Below, piece by piece: positions 60,046 through 64,000 of a stretch of 64,000 nt of DNA. The translations under genes and the position numbers were made by a program. This DNA is from Virgisporangium aliadipatigenens (lineage in GTDB: Bacteria; Actinomycetota; Actinomycetes; Mycobacteriales; Micromonosporaceae), in the NCBI RefSeq assembly GCF_016863615.1, contig NZ_BOPF01000021.1, positions 62,001-126,000 on the forward strand, in the 5' to 3' direction. The notes beneath the pieces are model-generated. The model did no database searches. It saw nothing but the letters and a program-made list of their open reading frames with translations, and was not told the DNA's origin. How positions within the stretch are numbered: the stretch's first letter is position 1; every line of letters starts with the position of its first letter.

Positions 60046-60662
60046 ACGGCTTCGAGCAGGCTGGAGGCGACGGGGAGACCGGTCGCCTCCAGCAGCGGTG
60101 GGTCGGTGAACCCGCCCGCGTAGAGCACGACCGCCGCCCCCACCTGGTGGGCGGCGTTCGCGTCGTCCACGGAGTCGCCGATCAGCACCGCGTCCGGCCC
60201 GTCGACGCCCAGCTCCGCCAGGTGCGTGGCGAGATGCTCGGCCTTGTGGCCGCCACCGACCGCGGCACGCAGGCCGTCCACCCGGGCCAGCCGGTGCACC
60301 AGCCCGCGCCGGGTCACCTCCGGCACCAGTTCGTCGTGGAACCACATGGACAGCAGCGACTGGGTGCCCTCCCAGGCGTGGATCGCGTCCAGCGCGTCGT
60401 CGGCGAGCGCGCAGTCGACCAGCTTCTCCCGGTAGGCCCGGTGGAACACGTCGTCGAGCCGCACGAACTCGTCCTCGGCGACCGGCCGGCCGAGCACGTA
60501 GGCGTAGTAGTCGACGATCGGGCGGCGGTAGTCACGCCGGTGCTCCTCAGCGGTCACGACCGGGCCGCCGACCGACGCGAACGCCGCGTTGGTGGCGGCG
60601 ACGACGAGATCGAGGTCGTTGAGGAGCGTGCCGTTCCAGTCCCAGACGAGGTGCTTTGCCAC
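59994..60662 (-). CDS. HAD-family phosphatase (phosphoglycolate phosphatase-like)
   Basis: The 222-residue HAD has motif I VWDWNGTLLNDL (nucleophile and +2 Asp are D-W-N, so the acid/base position is Asn), a helical cap, a Lys near GGGHKAEHLATHL (motif III), and DAVLIGDSVDDANAAHQVGAAVV (motif IV). The overall pattern is like Gph phosphatases. It starts at GTG 60662. It is 10 bp from the glutaredoxin gene in the same direction and overlaps the MMPL gene on the opposite strand. Confidence 0.82.
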   Translation of the reverse strand: MAKHLVWDWNGTLLNDLDLVVAATNAAFASVGGPVVTAEEHRRDYRRPIVDYYAYVLGRPVAEDEFVRLDDVFHRAYREKLVDCALADDALDAIHAWEGTQSLLSMWFHDELVPEVTRRGLVHRLARVDGLRAAVGGGHKAEHLATHLAELGVDGPDAVLIGDSVDDANAAHQVGAAVVLYAGGFTDPPLLEATGLPVASSLLEAVQLAVAPTGTGRSTGGT

Positions 60663-60671
60663 GGCGAAAAT

Positions 60672-60908
60672 CTAGCGCGGCGCGCCACCCAATTCCTTGA
60701 TCAGGCGGGCCTCGTCCACCCGCCAGTACCCGTGCTCCTTGCCGTCGACCGTGATCACCGGGACGAGGTCCCCGTACTCGGCCGTCAGCTCCGGATCCGT
60801 GTCGACGTCCACTTCCGTGTACGCGACGCCCAGCCGCTCCAGCGACGCCTTCGCGTCGTCACAGAGGTGGCAGCCGGTGCGCCCGTAGACGACGACCCGT
60901 TCAGTCAC
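60672..60908 (-). CDS. Glutaredoxin-like protein
   Basis: The 78-residue thioredoxin-fold protein has VVVYGRTGCHLCDDAKASLERLGV with a CxxC redox site (CHLC), the cis-Pro loop VPVITVDGKEHGYWRVDEARL, and a length typical of short NrdH/glutaredoxin-like proteins. It probably takes electrons from thioredoxin reductase or mycothiol rather than glutathione. The GTG at 60908 overlaps the AMP-ligase stop by 8 bp. I recall a glutaredoxin-like gene next to bldN-rex loci in Streptomyces, which would make this an ancestral neighbour. Confidence 0.88.
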   Translation of the reverse strand: MTERVVVYGRTGCHLCDDAKASLERLGVAYTEVDVDTDPELTAEYGDLVPVITVDGKEHGYWRVDEARLIKELGGAPR

Positions 60909-62493
60909 GCAACGCCGCCTTCCTGACCTTGCCGGTGGCCGAGTGCGGCAGTTCGTCGACGAACTCCACCGCCGTCGGGCACTTGAAGCGCGCCAGGTTG
61001 CGCTCGGCGTAGGCGGTCAACTCGTCCGCGTCCACCGAGGTGCCCGGTTCGCGCACCACGAACGCCTTCACCGCCTGGCCGGTGTACGGGTGCGCCACGC
61101 CGAGCACCGCCGCCTCCCGGACGGCCGGGTGCCCGTCGAGCACCTGCTCCACCTCGTGCGGGTACACGTTGAAGCCGCTCACCAGGATCAGCTCGCCGAG
61201 CCGGTCGACCAGGAACAGGTCGCCGTCGGCGTCGGCGTACGCCACGTCACCGGTGGCCCACCAGCCGTCCTCCCCCGGGCCTTCCCGCCCGTCCGGCCAG
61301 TAGCCGGTGAAGAGGTTGGCGCCGCGCACGACGATCTCGCCGGGGTCGGTGCCGGGCGTGTTGGGCGCGTACTCGTCCTCGTCCGGCTCCTCCAGCGGGC
61401 CGTCGATCGTGATCGGTTCGCCATCGGACTGGATCAGGCGCAGCCCAACGCCGGGGATGGGCCGGCCGATCGAGCCGACCTTGGCCGTCTCGCTCGCGAG
61501 CGTGCTGGTCAGCACCGGCGCCGTCTCGGTCAGCCCGTATCCGACGTGGACCTGACGCCCGGCGCCCTCCGCGAAGCGGCGCGCGGTCGACGCGTCCAGG
61601 GGCGCCGCGCCGCAGACCGCGGTGCGGACCGCCGCGAAGGCGGGCGCGAGCCGTTCCCCCATGAGGGACCAGGCGACGTACATGGTCGGCACGCCCGCGA
61701 CCACGGTGACCCGGTGCCGCTCGATCAGATCGAGGGACTCGCCCGGGTCGAAGCGCTCGACCAGCACCCCGGTCGCGGCGTGGTACGCCACGGCGATCAG
61801 TCCGGAGTTGAGGCCGTAGGCGTGGAAGAGCGGCACGGCGAGCAGGACCGTGTCGTCGCCGGTCACCGGCGGCGGGTCGATGCCGGCGAGCTGCGCGTGG
61901 TTGGCCAGCAGAGCGCGGTGGGTGAGCATCGCGCCCTTCGGGGCACCTGCCGATCCGGATGTATATAGAAGGACCGCGAGGTCTGCCGGACTCACCGACA
62001 CGTCGGCGGTCCATTCACCGCGCGGCATGTCTTTCAGGGGGAACGTCCGAAGCTCGGCACCCGTTTCGGTGGCGGACGTGACCGTATGTCCGGTTCCGAT
62101 CAGCGCGGCGGCACCGGAGTCTCGCAGTATGTGTCCGACCTCTCGCGTCGTGTATCCGGGATTGACCGGAACGGCGACCAGCCCCGCCCGCAGGACGGCG
62201 AAGAGGGCGACGGCGAACTCGGCGACGTTGGGCAGGGCAACGGCCACCCGCGCGGGATGCGCGTCGGCGGGCAGCTCGAGCGCGCGCAGGCCCGCCGCGA
62301 CGGCGTCCACCTCACGGTCGAGTTCCGCCCAGGTCAGTTGCCGTTCGTGCCAGCGCAGTGCGGGGTGCTCCGGACGGGCGGCCGCCGCGCGCCGCACGAG
62401 GTCGGCGACGGTGCCGCCGGTGCTGTCGTGTGGTTCGTTCACCTGCTGCACGGTGACCGAGTCTGGCACAGAGTGCACCGTTCGGGGACCCAT
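60901..62493 (-). CDS. AMP-dependent synthetase/acyl-CoA ligase family protein
   Basis: The ~530-residue adenylating enzyme has the AMP-binding P-loop LAVLLYTSGSAGAPKGAMLTHRALLANH, VGYGLTETAPVLT, GWWATGDVAYADADGDLFLVDRLGELILVSGFNVYPHEVE, and the C-terminal Lys in LPHSATGKVRKAAL. It activates a carboxylic acid, most likely a fatty or aryl acid, to the acyl-CoA; the exact acid is unknown. The start is unclear: ATG 62493 (MGPRTVHS) is my choice, while ATG 62526 or further upstream would extend it. It faces away from bldN across about 340 bp. Confidence 0.85.
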   Translation of the reverse strand: MGPRTVHSVPDSVTVQQVNEPHDSTGGTVADLVRRAAAARPEHPALRWHERQLTWAELDREVDAVAAGLRALELPADAHPARVAVALPNVAEFAVALFAVLRAGLVAVPVNPGYTTREVGHILRDSGAAALIGTGHTVTSATETGAELRTFPLKDMPRGEWTADVSVSPADLAVLLYTSGSAGAPKGAMLTHRALLANHAQLAGIDPPPVTGDDTVLLAVPLFHAYGLNSGLIAVAYHAATGVLVERFDPGESLDLIERHRVTVVAGVPTMYVAWSLMGERLAPAFAAVRTAVCGAAPLDASTARRFAEGAGRQVHVGYGLTETAPVLTSTLASETAKVGSIGRPIPGVGLRLIQSDGEPITIDGPLEEPDEDEYAPNTPGTDPGEIVVRGANLFTGYWPDGREGPGEDGWWATGDVAYADADGDLFLVDRLGELILVSGFNVYPHEVEQVLDGHPAVREAAVLGVAHPYTGQAVKAFVVREPGTSVDADELTAYAERNLARFKCPTAVEFVDELPHSATGKVRKAALRD

Positions 62494-62833
62494 GCCGTTA
62501 TGCCCGATTTGTAACTTCTGTGCCATTATGTGCACGCCCGGGGCGGGAGGACACGCCGGAGGGTCGGGCGGTTCACTCACACGAGGTACATCCGTGCCAT
62601 TCTGCCGCAACCTGCACATTGGGAACGCTTCCACCGGCGTGTCCCGCGGGAATAGCGGCGTGTCGCGGCGTCATGACGCACTCACAGTGCGACACCTGCG
62701 TCCCCCGAACCGGAAATACTGTGCGTCCCTGCATCGGACTTCGCACACGGGGGTGATGTCGGTCCTACTATCAGCGGGGTCGGCTCGCCCCTTTTGCTGT
62801 GACTCGTACCCCCTCTACCTGAGGAGGCCCACA
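62494..62833. other. Divergent regulatory region between acyl-CoA ligase and the bldN leader
   Basis: This 340-bp gap should carry the bldN promoter. A possible -10 TACTAT lies at 62766-62771 with a weak -35 near 62740-62747, and a strong Shine-Dalgarno at 62821-62827. No other ORF or RNA gene is convincing here. Confidence 0.5.
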
Positions 62834-62862
62834 GTGCCCCGTTATGAATTAAAAACCTCCTC
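62821..62862 (+). promoter_or_regulatory. Possible hairpin sequestering the leader ORF Shine-Dalgarno
   Basis: GAGGAGG (62821-62827), the Shine-Dalgarno of the leader ORF, is fully complementary to CCTCCTC (62856-62862) inside the ORF, giving a 7-bp stem with a 28-nt loop holding the GTG start. The two TTA codons at 62849-62851 and 62864-62866 flank the CCTCCTC arm. Confidence 0.5.
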
Positions 62863-62929
62863 TTTAGCGGTATTGAGGGACCAGAACCCTTCCGCGAACG
62901 GCCCCCGCGATCGGAAGGTTTATCCGTGA
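62834..62929 (+). CDS. 31-residue leader peptide with two TTA codons, overlapping bldN
   Basis: This short ORF starts at GTG 62834, 6 nt after a perfect GAGGAGG Shine-Dalgarno, and stops at TGA 62927-62929, overlapping the bldN GTG by GTGA. The peptide begins MPRYELKTSSLAVLRDQ and ends with RKVYP. Codons 6 and 11 are TTA, and many others (TAT, GAA, TCT, GTA, TTG, AGG, CCT, GTT) are rare in this GC-rich genome. It is too short and composition-poor for a folded domain. Its position and RBS say it is translated and coupled to bldN. A regulatory role is inference. Confidence 0.7.
   Translation: MPRYELKTSSLAVLRDQNPSANGPRDRKVYP
62888..62918 (+). promoter_or_regulatory. bldN: Possible hairpin masking the bldN ribosome binding site
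   Basis: CCTTCCG (62888-62894) is exactly complementary to CGGAAGG (62912-62918), which includes the bldN Shine-Dalgarno. The hairpin would form in the leader ORF's 3' half and be opened by ribosomes translating the leader, linking bldN expression to leader translation. Confidence 0.5.
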
Positions 62930-63864
62930 CGGCGTTCCCCATCCAGGCAGTCAGCCCCGAGGTGCTGGCCGCCCGCATGGCCCTGACGGCAGGACTCGAC
63001 CTCCTGCGCCGCAGCATCAGCTTCAGCGACCCCCTCCGTAACTGGATGGAGATGTCGATCCAGGTGCGCGGCGACGGGCAGGTGCCCCGCACCCGCAACA
63101 AGCCCGCCGTCGACCCCGCGCCGACGTACGGCCCCGGCACCAACTCGAAGATCATCGAGGAGCAGCTCGGCAAGCCCGCCCCGGTGGCCGAACCCGACGC
63201 GGAGCCCGAGACCGCCACCGCCGACACGGTCGTCGAGGAGAAGCCCGCCACGACCGGCGGCCCCGCGCCGGCGCCCCGCCAGCGCCCCGATCCCAGCGAC
63301 GCCGCCGCCGAGGTGTGGGGGCTGGTCGAACGGGCCCAGGCCGGCGACGCCGAGGCCTTCGGCAAGATCTACGACCGGTACCTGGACACGGTGTTCCGGT
63401 TCATCTACTTCCGGGTCGGCAACCGGCAGCTCGCCGAGGACCTCACCGCCGACACGTTCCTGCGGGCGCTCAAGCGCATCGGCAGCTTCACCTGGCAGGG
63501 GCGCGACCCCGGCGCCTGGCTCGTCACGATCGCGCGCAACCTCGTCGCCGACCACTTCAAGTCCGGCCGTTACCGGCTGGAGGTCACCACCGGCGACGTT
63601 CTGGACGCCGACCGGGAGGACCGCGGCCCCGAGGGCAGCCCCGAAGCGGCGGTCGTCGACCACATCACCAACGTCGCCCTGCTCACCGCCGTCAAGCAGC
63701 TGAACCCGGAGCAGCAGGAGTGCATCGTGCTGCGCTTCCTGCACGGGTTCTCGGTCGCGGAGACCGCGCAGGCCATGGGCAAGAACGAGGGCGCCATCAA
63801 GGCCCTGCAGTATCGTGCGGTGCGCGCCCTCGCCCGGCTGCTGCCGGAGGGCTTCAAGTCATGA
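62926..63864 (+). CDS. bldN: BldN-type ECF RNA polymerase sigma factor
   Basis: The 312-residue protein has a ~125-residue N-terminal extension (AVSPEVLAARMALTAGLDLLRRSISF, NWMEMSIQVRGDGQVPRTRNKPA, then an acidic Pro-rich linker). Region 2 follows at ~140-210 (YDRYLDTVFRFIYFRVGNRQLAEDLTADTFLRALKRIGSFTWQGRDPGAWLVTIARNLVADHFK), and region 4 (LLTAVKQLNPEQQECIVLRFLHGFSVAETAQAMGKNEGAIKALQYRAVRALARLLP). These are near-identical in pattern to Streptomyces BldN, a pro-sigma factor that directs aerial development genes. The rex-hem operon nearby is also as in Streptomyces. The RsbN anti-sigma gene, usually next, would lie beyond the window. The GTG start has GGAAGG 7 nt upstream. Confidence 0.93.
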   Translation: MTAFPIQAVSPEVLAARMALTAGLDLLRRSISFSDPLRNWMEMSIQVRGDGQVPRTRNKPAVDPAPTYGPGTNSKIIEEQLGKPAPVAEPDAEPETATADTVVEEKPATTGGPAPAPRQRPDPSDAAAEVWGLVERAQAGDAEAFGKIYDRYLDTVFRFIYFRVGNRQLAEDLTADTFLRALKRIGSFTWQGRDPGAWLVTIARNLVADHFKSGRYRLEVTTGDVLDADREDRGPEGSPEAAVVDHITNVALLTAVKQLNPEQQECIVLRFLHGFSVAETAQAMGKNEGAIKALQYRAVRALARLLPEGFKS

Positions 63865-63907
63865 CCCGTCGGCGCCGGGCCGTTGTCACGCATCGGCACC
63901 GACGGGT
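63864..63907 (+). terminator. Hairpin after bldN
   Basis: ACCCGTCGG (63864-63872) and CCGACGGGT (63899-63907) form a perfect 9-bp stem, extended by three more pairs after one mismatch. It starts at the bldN stop codon. It may terminate bldN or attenuate read-through into a following gene. Confidence 0.65.
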
Positions 63908-64000
63908 GACTTGTAGCAATCACCGTTCCATGTGTCCGATTGGCACCGTAACCACCGGCTCCCGTGCTCCGTTGGACGGGATACGACCGGCGGCCTGGCG

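Noticed and set aside
57787-60345. 852-codon minus-strand frame opposite the MMPL gene
   Set aside because: His/Gln/Arg/Gly/Asp-rich artefact without hydrophobic or domain structure; MMPL topology on the plus strand is convincing.
1-64000. Insertion sequences, prophage, CRISPR, tRNA or rRNA genes
   Set aside because: I saw no transposase, integrase, phage structural gene, regular repeat-spacer array, or cloverleaf-like segment with conserved tRNA motifs in the gaps.

Overview
The window is very G+C-rich, densely coded DNA from a chromosomal backbone of a filamentous-type actinomycete. This rests on a BldN-type developmental sigma factor, a rex-hemA-hemC-hemD-hemB operon, an F420-dependent (LLM) oxidoreductase, TatB, KorAB 2-oxoacid:ferredoxin oxidoreductase, DUF6758, DUF3117 and many GTG/TTG starts. 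The family cannot be fixed from the sequence alone; a Micromonosporales-like organism is my best guess. I found no rRNA, tRNA, CRISPR array, insertion sequence or prophage.

Layout. 1-3.2 kb (minus strand): truncated bPH_2 membrane protein, small membrane peptide, DUF6758, TrmH methyltransferase, unknown. 3.5-9.3 kb (plus): HTTM-type membrane pair, thioredoxin with a histone-like Lys/Ala tail, then an intein-split SplB-like radical SAM protein behind a perfect SOS (LexA) box, an EAL-DICT protein and a CoA-binding protein. 9.3-16.4 kb: mixed metabolic genes (two SDRs, CoA-ester lyase, AMMECR1, HAD, EamA exporter, PhzF). 16.4-35 kb: a block whose gene content matches the mycobacterial folP2-to-mrp region, as I recall it: MgtE-N/CBS, DUF1003, Mrp, TatB, HtrA, O-methyltransferase, DUF3117, Tag, DivIVA-like protein, FolP2. 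It is interrupted by an AlkA-like protein, aminopeptidase, PaaX/enoyl-CoA hydratase, a DUF1800-DUF1501-lipoprotein operon, and an EamA/LysR pair. The sigE-rseA genes expected next to htrA, and gpgS expected next to folP2, are absent.

35-48.9 kb: orphan nuoA head-to-head with a secreted, C-terminally anchored protein; korAB; a beta-lactamase locus (LysR plus cytoplasmic penicillin-recognising-type protein, divergent from a class A lipoprotein beta-lactamase) resembling Streptomyces cacaoi blaA-blaB/blaL; a nucleotidyl cyclase/NB-ARC/TPR regulator; FmdB zinc ribbon; lytic transglycosylase; tandem GNAT. 48.9-55.6 kb (minus): LLM oxidoreductase and the heme operon hemB, cobA-hemD, hemC, hemA and rex with a near-consensus Rex operator. 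55.8-60 kb: NarL-type two-component system and MMPL transporter. 60-62.5 kb (minus): HAD phosphatase, glutaredoxin, acyl-CoA/AMP ligase. The window ends with bldN.

The most striking signal is just before bldN. A 31-codon leader ORF with a strong Shine-Dalgarno, two TTA (bldA-type) codons and rare codon usage ends in a GTGA overlap with the bldN start. Short complementary segments could sequester both the leader's and bldN's ribosome binding sites. I read this as a candidate translation-coupled, possibly bldA-tRNA-sensing, leader that controls bldN.
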